From: SZUA-35 sp964351995
GTDB lineage: Bacteria > Actinomycetota > Acidimicrobiia > Acidimicrobiales > SZUA-35
Length of the DNA stretch: 64,000 bases
Direction: 5' to 3'
NCBI GenBank assembly: GCA_964351995.1
Contig: CAYGQE010000022.1
Coordinates: 18,091-82,090, forward strand
Shown here: positions 32,801 through 40,877 of the stretch, in pieces
Position numbering within the stretch: position 1 is the stretch's first letter
Layout of the letters: the number at the start of each line of letters is the position of its first letter
Translations under genes and position numbers: made by a program
The notes under the pieces: generated by a model
The model's database searches: none
Seen by the model: only the letters and a program-made list of their open reading frames with translations
What the model was told of the DNA's origin: nothing

Positions 32801-35305
32801 ATGAGCGACATCGATGGCGACGCAGAACTAATCGAAGACTTTGTCGTCGAGAGCCGAGAGGCGCTCGACGTTGTCGACGAGGCCTTGCTGGCGCTCGAGA
32901 GCAACCCCGGCGACATCGAACAGGTCAAAGAGGTGTTCCGCCGGGTCCACTCGGTGAAGGGTTCCAGCAGCTTCCTCGGCTTCGACATGATCGAAGGTCT
33001 CAGCCACGCCGGCGAGAGCTTGCTGTCAAAGGTGCGAGACGGCGAGCTGACGTTCAACGAAGACATTGCCACGGCGCTGCTCGCCATGGTGGATGCACTG
33101 CGAGAGGTCTTCGTCAAACTCGAAACGTCGGGCTCTGAGGGACCGAATCTCTACGCCCCCATCCTCACCACGCTGTTCAAGCTGCGAGACGGCGATGAGG
33201 TGGCTCCTGCTGAGGATGCTCCCGCTGATGCGGACGCCAACACAGCCACCGAAGCAACCACGACCGAGCCCGAGCCCGCACCCGCCCTCAATGATGCAAC
33301 GGACGCGAACGCCGCCGACGCCGATGTCGAAACCTCGGTGAGACACATCCCCACGCCGGCGGCCAGCGGCCGTTCGCCCGTCGGGCAAGTCCTGCTCGAG
33401 GGCGGGATGATCACCGAGATCCAGCTCAATTCGGTTCTGGCTTTGCAGCAAGCTGGCGACAAGCGTCGCCTCGGCGACATCCTCGTCAGCCTCGGCTACG
33501 TCAACAAGAACGACATCGAGAAACTGATCGAGTCCTATCTCACGAAGCTCGGCCTCGACTTCAAACCCAAAGAAGCCGAGGGCGGCGAAGCCGACAGCAA
33601 CAAGAACGGTCCGTCCGAATCGAGCATCCGGGTCGACATCGACCTCCTCGACGGCATCGTCGGTCTTGTCGGTGAACTTGTTCTCACCAGAAACCAGATC
33701 GTCCAGGAGAACGAAGACGGTGGTGTCGGCAACATGGGTCGCCGCACCCAGGAACTCGCCTACATCACCTCATCGCTGCAGGAGCAAGCGCTTCGAACTC
33801 GCATGCAGCGCATCGAAAACGCCTGGCGTTCGCTGCCACGAGTCATTCGAGACATCTCGAAGATGATCGGCAAGAAGGCCGTGCTCGAGATGTCGGGCGA
33901 GAGCATCGAACTCGACCGCACGATCATCGAAGCGATCCGTGACCCGCTGGTGCACCTGGTCCGCAATGCGGTCGACCACGGGCTGGAAAAGCCTGACGTT
34001 CGCGTCGCTGCTGGCAAGTCCGAAGCTGGCACCGTTCGACTTTCCGCCATCCAAGAGGGTGGCCACGTCATCATCGAGGTCGCGGATGACGGCGCCGGCA
34101 TCGACCCCGACCGAATTGGTCAGTCTGCGGTCGCCAAGGGCTTGATCTCGGCTGACGAGCTCGCCAACATGACCGACGCTCAGAAGACCAATCTGATTCT
34201 GACCGCCGGTTTCTCCACCGCAGCCGAAGTCACCAAGATCTCGGGCCGCGGCGTCGGCATGGACGTCGTTGCTTCCAATCTGAAGGAGATTCGGGGCTCG
34301 ATCGAGATCTCATCGATCGTTGGACAGGGCACGACGATTCGTCTGGCCATCCCCCTGACGTTGGCCATCGTGCCGGCACTGGTGGTCACCTGCGCTGACC
34401 AGCTCTTCGCCGTTCCCCAGGCCAGCGTTCTCGAACTCGTTCGCCTGCAGGGTGACAGCCTCACCGAACGTATTGAATTCGTTCACTCCGCCCCGGTTCT
34501 ACGCCTTCGCGAGCGACTCCTGCCCCTGGTCGAACTGACCGACGTACTCGAGATCGAAACTCAAACCGAACGCAAGGCCGCCACGATCATCGTCGTGCAA
34601 TCAGGAGATCAGCCCTTCGGCTTGATCGTCGATCAGGTCACCAAGGCAGAAGAAATCGTCGTGAAGCCAGTGAGCCGCCAGATCCAGAGCGTCGGCGTCT
34701 ACGCCGGCGCCACGGTGATGGGTGACGGCTCCGCAGCGTTGATTCTCGATGTCGGAGCGATGGCGAAGTCAGCCAACCTGTCGGTTGCTGCCACCACCGC
34801 ACCACAAACGTCGGCTGCGAGCCGCGAGCACCTCGAACCTGTCCTGACCGTCACGGTCGGCGGGCGACAAGCCGGCCTTCCCACCTCTGCCCTCGAGAGG
34901 CTCGAAAAAGTCGACCTCACATCAGTGGAACGAACAGGACGATCAAGCGTCGTTCAATATCGAGGACGGCTGCTTCCGCTGGTCTTCCTGAGCGACTTCC
35001 TCGACGGGCCGCCCCAGCAGCCCGACGGTCGACCGCTTCGTGTGGTCGTCACCTCGGAGCGAGCCGAGACATCGGTCGGGCTGGTCGTCGACCAGGTACT
35101 CGACGTTGTCGAGGTCGATCCCACAACCACCGATCGAGTTGGAAGCGAAGGGCGCCTTGGCGTCATCGGCTCGATCGTTGCCGCCGGTTCGGTCATCGAA
35201 CTGCTTGATGTACCCGCCCTCATCGCCACGGTCGACACCGGCCCGGTCGAACTCGCCCCATCCCATTTCATCAACAACCCAGACGCCGTCGGCTCGGCTG
35301 CCTGA
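32801..35305 (+). CDS. cheA: Chemotaxis histidine kinase CheA with inserted MshEN-like domain and two CheW domains
   Basis: The 834-residue kinase passes signals from the MCP to CheY and CheB. Domains: HPt (1-110) with phospho-acceptor H50 in RRVHSVKGSS; acidic linker; a small domain at 191-250 (VGQVLLEGGMITEIQLN, RRLGDILVSLGYV) resembling the MshEN/GspE N-terminal fold; dimerisation (about 275-345); ATPase with N-box HLVRNAVDHGLE (385-396), G1 DDGAGID and G2 GRGVGMDVV; CheW domain 1 (520-655) and CheW domain 2 (678-812). No typical P2 CheY-binding domain is seen. ATG 32801 (MSDIDGD) follows AAAGGG. It starts the operon. Confidence 0.93.
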   Translation: MSDIDGDAELIEDFVVESREALDVVDEALLALESNPGDIEQVKEVFRRVHSVKGSSSFLGFDMIEGLSHAGESLLSKVRDGELTFNEDIATALLAMVDALREVFVKLETSGSEGPNLYAPILTTLFKLRDGDEVAPAEDAPADADANTATEATTTEPEPAPALNDATDANAADADVETSVRHIPTPAASGRSPVGQVLLEGGMITEIQLNSVLALQQAGDKRRLGDILVSLGYVNKNDIEKLIESYLTKLGLDFKPKEAEGGEADSNKNGPSESSIRVDIDLLDGIVGLVGELVLTRNQIVQENEDGGVGNMGRRTQELAYITSSLQEQALRTRMQRIENAWRSLPRVIRDISKMIGKKAVLEMSGESIELDRTIIEAIRDPLVHLVRNAVDHGLEKPDVRVAAGKSEAGTVRLSAIQEGGHVIIEVADDGAGIDPDRIGQSAVAKGLISADELANMTDAQKTNLILTAGFSTAAEVTKISGRGVGMDVVASNLKEIRGSIEISSIVGQGTTIRLAIPLTLAIVPALVVTCADQLFAVPQASVLELVRLQGDSLTERIEFVHSAPVLRLRERLLPLVELTDVLEIETQTERKAATIIVVQSGDQPFGLIVDQVTKAEEIVVKPVSRQIQSVGVYAGATVMGDGSAALILDVGAMAKSANLSVAATTAPQTSAASREHLEPVLTVTVGGRQAGLPTSALERLEKVDLTSVERTGRSSVVQYRGRLLPLVFLSDFLDGPPQQPDGRPLRVVVTSERAETSVGLVVDQVLDVVEVDPTTTDRVGSEGRLGVIGSIVAAGSVIELLDVPALIATVDTGPVELAPSHFINNPDAVGSAA

Positions 35306-35328
35306 CCCCCGCTAAGGAGCACCACACT

Positions 35329-37215
35329 ATGGACCGCCTACAAAACCTGCGAACGGACAAAGCGATCGCGATCATCCTCGCCGTCGCCCTCGTCATCATC
35401 TCGGCAATGACCTTCACCGCCAGAAACAAACTCGAAGCAGAGGTCGAAGCCGTCTTCTTCCTCGAAGAGGACCTTGTGGCCCCCGCCCGAGAATTCAAGA
35501 TCGTCTCTGACCTCTATGCCGTCGCCGTCATCGACACCGTGAACCGGGGCAGCGCCGACATCTTCACCATCGATGAGGTCATCGAAGGGCTCGAAGCCGC
35601 AGCCATCGACGGCCCCATTCAGATCAACACGCTCGTCGAGCACATGAGCGAAGCTCACCCCGAAGAGGCCGCTCTATGGAATCAACTGCAGACCGACGCC
35701 GGTGTCGCCACCGCAGACATCAACGAAGCGATCGCTGATCTGCAAGAGAACGGGATCGAGGCCATCGACCGACACAACGGCGAGCTCTACGACACCATCG
35801 ACCCGTTGACCACCACGATCGACAACGCCCTGGTGTTCATCGACGAGCGGGCGGCGGAGGTTGCCATCGAGGCAGAGGAGGGCGGCATCGCTGGCCGCCA
35901 GCAGCTCCTCCTGGGCCTCGTCGCCAGCTTCGTCGTGCTCGGCGGCGGCGGCTTCTTCCTCACCTCATCGGTCAGGAAGGGCGCTGAAGCCAAGGCCAAA
36001 GCTGATGCAGAGGCTCAGCGCCTGTCGCAGATGGTGGAGTCGTCCGACCTCGGCATGATGTTCGCTGACAATGATCTCGTGGTCAGCTACGTGAACCCGG
36101 CACTGACCTCCACGCTCCGCCCAGTCGAGAACGTGCTGCCGAGCCGTGTCGAAGACCTCGTCGGCAACCCGATCGACCGTTTGGACCCCGAAGGCTCGAC
36201 GCTCCGCACGCTCTGCTCGGGCCCGATGCCAACCACGACGAAGATGAACATCGCTGGCCATCACTTCGAGGTCATCATCACCGACGTCACCGATGCCAAC
36301 AACGATCGAGATGGCTACCTCATCTCGTGGGATGACATCACTGAACAAGTCACCAACGCCGAAAACGAGAAGATCTCGTTCGCCCGCAACGCCGAGCTGA
36401 TCTCGGTTGTTCGGTCCAAGGCAGCCGAGCTCAGCTCGAGCTCGGAAATGCTGACTCGCATCAGCGTCGAACTGGCCTCCGGTGCCGACGAAACCGCCAG
36501 CCAGGCATCGAGCGTGTCCGCTGCTTCAGAAGAAGCATCGGCCATCGCACACTCGGTCGCCGCTGCGGTCGAACAGCTCCAGGAGAGCGTGCAAGAAATT
36601 GCTCGAGGCGCCAGTGCAGCGACGCAGACCGCTGGTGAAGCGGTGAGTGTCGCCAACCAGACCCGACTCACGATCGAACAGCTGGGCGAGTCATCGGCCG
36701 AAATCGGCAAGGTCGTCGAGTTGATCTCCTCGATCGCCGAAGACACCAACGTGCTCGCTCTCAACGCAACGATCGAGGCGGCACGAGCTGGTGAAGCAGG
36801 CAAGGGCTTCGCTGTGGTCGCCAATGAGGTCAAGGATCTCGCTGGCGAGACCGCAAAGGCGACCGAAGACATCAAGGGTCGGGTCGAGCGCATTCAGACC
36901 GACACCCAGGCCGCCGTCGACGCCATCATGAAGGTGGCCGAGGTGGTCGAGCAGATCAGCTCGACCCAGCAGACCATCGCTGCCTCGGTCGAGGAACAGA
37001 CAGCGACCACCAACGAGATCGCCGCTGCGGTTTCCGATGTGGCCAAGACCAGTGCCGAGATCACCGAGAACATCTCCGGTGTGGCCGGAGCATCGACGCA
37101 AACGTCATCGAGCGCAGCGGAAACACAGGTAGCTGCGAGTGGCCTGAGCGCTCTCGCCGCCTCACTGGCCGAGCTCAGCTCTGAGGAGAACCAGCGCCAG
37201 CTGGTTCATGCTTGA
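35329..37215 (+). CDS. Methyl-accepting chemotaxis protein with PAS-like domain
   Basis: The 628-residue receptor has a transmembrane helix at 13-30, an extracytoplasmic helical domain (31-188) rich in Glu/Ala, a second helix (about 190-212), a PAS-like domain (about 228-345; QMVESSDLGMMFADNDLVVSYVN, then WDDITEQV) and a long coiled-coil signalling domain. The hairpin tip is conserved (ISSIAEDTNVLALNATIEAA, then GKGFAVVANEVKDLA). No HAMP domain and no C-terminal CheR pentapeptide were seen. It is the only receptor in the window, between cheA and cheW, so it is likely the main partner of this array. Confidence 0.93.
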   Translation: MDRLQNLRTDKAIAIILAVALVIISAMTFTARNKLEAEVEAVFFLEEDLVAPAREFKIVSDLYAVAVIDTVNRGSADIFTIDEVIEGLEAAAIDGPIQINTLVEHMSEAHPEEAALWNQLQTDAGVATADINEAIADLQENGIEAIDRHNGELYDTIDPLTTTIDNALVFIDERAAEVAIEAEEGGIAGRQQLLLGLVASFVVLGGGGFFLTSSVRKGAEAKAKADAEAQRLSQMVESSDLGMMFADNDLVVSYVNPALTSTLRPVENVLPSRVEDLVGNPIDRLDPEGSTLRTLCSGPMPTTTKMNIAGHHFEVIITDVTDANNDRDGYLISWDDITEQVTNAENEKISFARNAELISVVRSKAAELSSSSEMLTRISVELASGADETASQASSVSAASEEASAIAHSVAAAVEQLQESVQEIARGASAATQTAGEAVSVANQTRLTIEQLGESSAEIGKVVELISSIAEDTNVLALNATIEAARAGEAGKGFAVVANEVKDLAGETAKATEDIKGRVERIQTDTQAAVDAIMKVAEVVEQISSTQQTIAASVEEQTATTNEIAAAVSDVAKTSAEITENISGVAGASTQTSSSAAETQVAASGLSALAASLAELSSEENQRQLVHA

Positions 37216-37667
37216 TGGTCGCCGAAGCTCCAGCCATCGCTGTTGATCGCTACTGCACCTTCTGGGTCGGCGAGCAGCACTACGGCATCGAGATCAGCAG
37301 CGTTCGCGAGGTCCTGAAGAGGCAGCGGACGACGCCGGTCCCGACCGCAAGCCCGATCATTGGGGGGCTGATCAACCTTCGAGGGGAGATCGTGACGGCC
37401 ATCGATCTACGAACTCGGCTGGCGCTTCCCCCGAGGGAGGGCGGAAACCCCATGAGCGTTGTCGTCAGTCTCGATGGCGAGGTGGTGAGCCTCGTGGTCG
37501 ACTCTGTCGGCGACGTGGTCGACCTCAGCCCGACCGCTATTCAGCCCACACCGGCCACGGTGCACCCGCAGATCAGCGAACTGATGATCGGCGTGTTCCG
37601 CCAACCCGATGGCCTCGTGCAGATTCTCGACGCCAAACGGTTGATCCCCTCGGATCACGAAGAGTAG
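37215..37667 (+). CDS. cheW: Chemotaxis coupling protein CheW
   Basis: CheW couples the MCP to CheA. The 150-residue protein has the SH3-like CheW fold signatures YCTFWVGEQHYGIEISSVREVL, IIGGLINLRGEIVTAIDLRTRL, SLVVDSVGDVVDL and GVFRQPDGLVQILDAKRL. ATG 37215 overlaps the MCP stop as TGATG; a TTG three bases upstream is possible. CheB follows 9 bases after the stop. Confidence 0.95.
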   Translation: MVAEAPAIAVDRYCTFWVGEQHYGIEISSVREVLKRQRTTPVPTASPIIGGLINLRGEIVTAIDLRTRLALPPREGGNPMSVVVSLDGEVVSLVVDSVGDVVDLSPTAIQPTPATVHPQISELMIGVFRQPDGLVQILDAKRLIPSDHEE

Positions 37668-37676
37668 GCCACCCCC

Positions 37677-38693
37677 ATGACCGTCTTCCGTTTCAGCGCT
37701 GCGCTCGCACAAGCCCTCCCGCGTGAGGCACTGCGTCAAGCCGCCGCCTCGATCGATGCCATCGAATTGGTCGTTGCCAGTTCGACCGCTCGAAGTGCAG
37801 CGGGTCGGGCTGGCAAGCATCCGCTCGACGCCATTGTGATCGACACGGACATCCCCGACGCTGCGGAGGTTCTTGCCGAGCTCTCAGTCGGAGCTGACAA
37901 GAACAAGTTGCTCGTGGTCTCCCACGACCCACGAGCAATCGCTCAGCGGTACTCACTTCGATCCTCACAGGTCATTCCTGCCTCGAACGACGCCGAAGAC
38001 CAAGCGTCGATCCTGGTCGAGCGTTTGATGTCGCTCGTCCCAAAGGACCGAGCGGCGACGCCAACCAAGGCCTCGGCGCTCGACCGCACGCCGAGCTCGT
38101 TCAAGCGGCGAGAGATCGTCGTACTCGGCTGCTCGACCGGCGGACCAGAGGCTCTTGCTGTGGTACTCGGTGCCCTTCCCGCCCGATTCCCGGTGCCGAT
38201 CGTGGTGGTGCAACACATGCCGCCTGACTTCACCAGGTTGCTGGCCGATCGTCTCGACAAGACCTGCGCTCTGAGCGTCAACGAAGTGGTCGGGCCAGTC
38301 AAAGCCAAGCCTGGAGAAGTGTGGATTGCCCCCGGGCACTCACACATCAAGCTCACCAGCACCGCCGGCCAGATCGAACTCGATGACGGGCCGGAGGAGA
38401 ACAACTGCAAGCCCGCAGTCGACGTCTTGTTCCGCAGCGCCGCTGCGACGTACGGCCGACGAGCCGTTGGCGTGATCCTGACCGGCATGGGCGACGACGG
38501 CGCACGCGGCGGGAAACTGCTCGCCGACAGTGACGCCCACATCATCGCTCAGGACGAGGCCACCAGCGTGGTGTGGGGCATGCCCGGCGCCGCCTTCCGA
38601 GCTGGCATCGTGAACACACTCGTGCCACTTCAGGGTGTTGCGAACGAAATCAGCCAACAGTTCCGGGCCTCCCCAGTGGGGGCCAGCGCATGA
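37677..38693 (+). CDS. cheB: Protein-glutamate methylesterase CheB with degenerate receiver domain
   Basis: CheB demethylates or deamidates MCP glutamates for adaptation. The 338-residue product has a C-terminal methylesterase domain with the Ser-His-Asp triad in VVLGCSTGGPEAL, VVQHMPPDF and GVILTGMGDDGARG. The N-terminal 118 residues occupy the receiver position, but the usual DD pair at the end of beta 1 is missing (TVFRFSAAL) and no KP lysine is seen; only VIDTDIPD recalls the phosphorylation site. CheA control by phosphorylation is therefore doubtful. The stop overlaps the cheR ATG. Confidence 0.92.
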   Translation: MTVFRFSAALAQALPREALRQAAASIDAIELVVASSTARSAAGRAGKHPLDAIVIDTDIPDAAEVLAELSVGADKNKLLVVSHDPRAIAQRYSLRSSQVIPASNDAEDQASILVERLMSLVPKDRAATPTKASALDRTPSSFKRREIVVLGCSTGGPEALAVVLGALPARFPVPIVVVQHMPPDFTRLLADRLDKTCALSVNEVVGPVKAKPGEVWIAPGHSHIKLTSTAGQIELDDGPEENNCKPAVDVLFRSAAATYGRRAVGVILTGMGDDGARGGKLLADSDAHIIAQDEATSVVWGMPGAAFRAGIVNTLVPLQGVANEISQQFRASPVGASA

Positions 38694-39874
38694 GCGATCT
38701 CCTCCCCCACGACTTCGCCTACCTCGCCGACATGCTGCTCAAAGAGGGCGGCATGGTGGTCGAGCCCGACAAGCAGTACCTGATCACCACTCGCCTGATG
38801 CCGGTCGCCACGCGGCACGGGCTCACTGACCTCTCCTCGCTGATCACGAAGCTTCGCAACGGCAACGACGTGATCAAGCACGACGTCGTCGATGCCATGA
38901 CCGTCAACGAGACCTCGTTCTTTCGCGATCCGCGCGTCTGGGACGAGATCGGCGGCATTCTGCTTCCGCAGGTGTTCGACCATTGTCGGGTGCTCCGCCG
39001 TCTCGACATCTGGATCGCTGCGTCCTCCAGCGGTCAAGAGGTCTACACCCTCGCGATGTTGCTCAAGGAGACGTTGGGCTCTGAGTACGACAAGTGGCGC
39101 ATCCAGATCATGGCCAGCGATCTGTCTCGCGAGATGGTCGAGCGAACCCGGCAGGGCCGCTACAGCGAGTACGAAACCAACCGCGGCCTGTCCAAGGAAC
39201 GACGCAGCCGCTACATGACCCAGGACGGCAAGGACTGGGTCATGAACGCCGACATGCGAGCACTTGTGCGACCGCGTGAAGGCAACTTGACGGCCAAAGA
39301 CATGGGCGTCCGTGGCCCGTTCGACCTGATCCTGCTCCGGAACGTGCTCATCTACTTCAAGCCGGCGATGCGGACCGAGATCCTTGGTCGCCAAGCCGCC
39401 CTCTTGAACAAGAACGGTCGACTGATCCTCGGGGCTTCTGAAGGCGCCCTTGGCGTTCCGGACAATCTGAGAAGTGTTCGAACGGGTTCGCTCGTGTCCT
39501 ATGGCCGAGCTGATGCGACCGTGTCGGCCAGCGCACAACCTCGACCCGGACTCTCTGCCGCCACCTCGGCACTGATGGCCCAGTTCCCCAAGGACAAACA
39601 CGGCCAGACCATCGGCGAGCAGCCCACCGTCAAGCAGTCCACCGTCAAGACAATGGCCTCACAGATGACCACATTGGCGGCACGGGTCCCAGTGCCCGCT
39701 CCGGCGACACCGACGCAACCCACGACCTCAACGGCAGAGGTTCTCCGACTCCCAGCCAAGCCAACCGACGAGCCGAACAAAGACGGCACGTTGTTGGGCA
39801 AAGCAAAAGTCGATGAAGACGGACTCACCCCACTCGAGCGCCTGCGGGCCTTACGGAAGGAATACAACAAATGA
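38690..39874 (+). CDS. cheR: Chemotaxis protein methyltransferase CheR with extended C-terminus
   Basis: CheR methylates MCP glutamates with SAM. The 394-residue protein has the N-terminal helical domain (DFAYLADMLLKEGGMVVEPDKQYL), the NETSFFRD block, the SAM-binding segment IWIAASSSGQEVYTLAML and LILLRNVLIYFKPAM. It differs from most in AASSSGQE where GCSTGEE is usual. After about residue 280 there is a 110-residue Pro/Thr/Ala-rich tail ending in a charged helix (LTPLERLRALRKEYNK), beyond the normal length. ATG 38690 overlaps the cheB stop (ATGA); the stop overlaps the cheY ATG (ATGA). Confidence 0.93.
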   Translation: MSDLLPHDFAYLADMLLKEGGMVVEPDKQYLITTRLMPVATRHGLTDLSSLITKLRNGNDVIKHDVVDAMTVNETSFFRDPRVWDEIGGILLPQVFDHCRVLRRLDIWIAASSSGQEVYTLAMLLKETLGSEYDKWRIQIMASDLSREMVERTRQGRYSEYETNRGLSKERRSRYMTQDGKDWVMNADMRALVRPREGNLTAKDMGVRGPFDLILLRNVLIYFKPAMRTEILGRQAALLNKNGRLILGASEGALGVPDNLRSVRTGSLVSYGRADATVSASAQPRPGLSAATSALMAQFPKDKHGQTIGEQPTVKQSTVKTMASQMTTLAARVPVPAPATPTQPTTSTAEVLRLPAKPTDEPNKDGTLLGKAKVDEDGLTPLERLRALRKEYNK

Positions 39875-40230
39875 CCATTCTCGTTGTTGACGACTCCAGC
39901 GTGATGCGAAAGATCGTGATCCGCAGCCTGCGTCAAGCCGGCTTCGGTGATCACGACGTCGAACAGGCCGAAGACGGAGTCGAAGGTCTGGAAAAGGCCA
40001 AGTCCGTCTCCCCGTCCGTCATTCTCAGTGACTGGAACATGCCGAACATGAACGGTCTCGAGTTCCTCGACGCTCTGCGGGCCGAGTCCATTGACATCCC
40101 CTTCGGTTTCGTGACGTCGGAATCCACCGCCGAACAGAAGGCGCAAGCCATGGCCTCCGGCGCACAGTTCCTGCTCTCCAAGCCGTTCACGGCCGACGAT
40201 CTCGAAGCCCAACTCAACCACTTCCTCTGA
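39871..40230 (+). CDS. cheY: Chemotaxis response regulator CheY
   Basis: A 119-residue single-domain receiver that would carry the signal from CheA to the flagellar switch. All key residues are present: acidic pair in LVVDDSSVMRK, the phospho-accepting Asp in ILSDWNMPNMNGLEFL, Thr in FGFVTSES and Lys in FLLSKPFTADDL. It is translationally coupled to cheR. A small, possibly CheX-like, gene follows after 35 bases. Confidence 0.95.
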   Translation: MTILVVDDSSVMRKIVIRSLRQAGFGDHDVEQAEDGVEGLEKAKSVSPSVILSDWNMPNMNGLEFLDALRAESIDIPFGFVTSESTAEQKAQAMASGAQFLLSKPFTADDLEAQLNHFL

Positions 40231-40265
40231 TCCAGAGGCCCAACTCACTTCTTCCAGGAGCCCTC

Positions 40266-40724
40266 ATGCCCGTTCGCACCCCCGATATCACCGAAATTCG
40301 CCCGCTACTCACCGACCTCATTGGTCGAGAATGCGAGCCAACGCGCAAGATCACGTTCGCCAAGCCAGAGTCGGTCACCGACTACCTGGCGGTGTTCGTC
40401 GGAGATGACGATGCCCCGTTGATGCTTGCCGGCGGTGACTCGTCCTTTGCTCACCTGTCCGGTGCGGCGCTCGCCCTCGTCCCCGTCGCGAAAGCTCGTG
40501 ACGCCATCGACAAAGAGAACAACGACGAAGACCTGCTCGAGAACTATCGCGAAATCCTCAACGTGGTCACCCGAGCCATCAACGATCAAGGCGGCTCGCA
40601 CGTCCGCCTGATCCCTGGCGATTCACCGCTTCCCGACCCGCTGCCTCCCACCAGCGGCGGCCATGAGTACAACATCGCGATCGAAGGCTACGGCGAAGGC
40701 AAGATGTTCTTCTGGACCGTGTGA
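40266..40724 (+). CDS. Small chemotaxis-operon protein, possible CheX/CheC-type phosphatase
   Basis: The 152-residue product is not clearly assignable. It is acidic, with an alternating alpha/beta pattern (TDYLAVFVGDDDAPLMLAGG) and a long helix DEDLLENYREILNVVTRAIND. CheC/CheX/FliY phosphatases of CheY-P carry a helix motif with Glu and Asn two residues apart (ExxN) followed about 22 residues later by Pro; here E-I-L-N is followed by IPGDSPLP. Position directly after cheY, at the end of the operon, agrees with this, and no CheZ is present. A CheX-like role is inference. AGGAG lies 4-8 bases before ATG 40266. Confidence 0.7.
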   Translation: MPVRTPDITEIRPLLTDLIGRECEPTRKITFAKPESVTDYLAVFVGDDDAPLMLAGGDSSFAHLSGAALALVPVAKARDAIDKENNDEDLLENYREILNVVTRAINDQGGSHVRLIPGDSPLPDPLPPTSGGHEYNIAIEGYGEGKMFFWTV

Positions 40725-40731
40725 TCGCGTC

Positions 40732-40749
40732 GGCCCCGAGGGGGCCTTT
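40732..40749 (+). terminator. Short GC hairpin after the chemotaxis operon
   Basis: GGCCCC-GAG-GGGGCC (40732-40746) followed by TTT, 8 bases after the last stop of the chemotaxis operon. It is a compact terminator-like stem; only three T follow, so strength is uncertain. Confidence 0.6.
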
Positions 40750-40758
40750 GGCGATCCC

Positions 40759-40786
40759 GGAGTTGCTCGCTGACGCTCTCAACTCC
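40759..40786. repeat. Intergenic repeat with TCGCTGACGCTC core (family 2)
   Basis: GGAGTTG (40759-40765) and CAACTCC (40780-40786) are a perfect 7-bp stem around a 14-base loop that contains TCGCTGACGCTC (40767-40778). The same core and stem logic occur at 24638-24659, 16 kb away and after an unrelated gene. Confidence 0.55.
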
Positions 40787-40824
40787 CATTGGAGAGGTGG
40801 AGCGAAGAAGAGAAGCGAATCATT

Positions 40825-40852
40825 GAACGCCTGCCCTTCGGGGTGGGCGTTC
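40825..40852. terminator. Twelve-bp hairpin with TTCG tetraloop before the asparaginase gene
   Basis: GAACGCCTGCCC (40825-40836) pairs with 40841-40852 through ten Watson-Crick and two G-T pairs around a TTCG loop. It ends 25 bases before the asparaginase GTG. It may be a second terminator of the chemotaxis operon or a leader structure of the asparaginase mRNA. Confidence 0.5.
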
Positions 40853-40877
40853 GGCTGTTTGGTGGCAGGGTCTTTCG

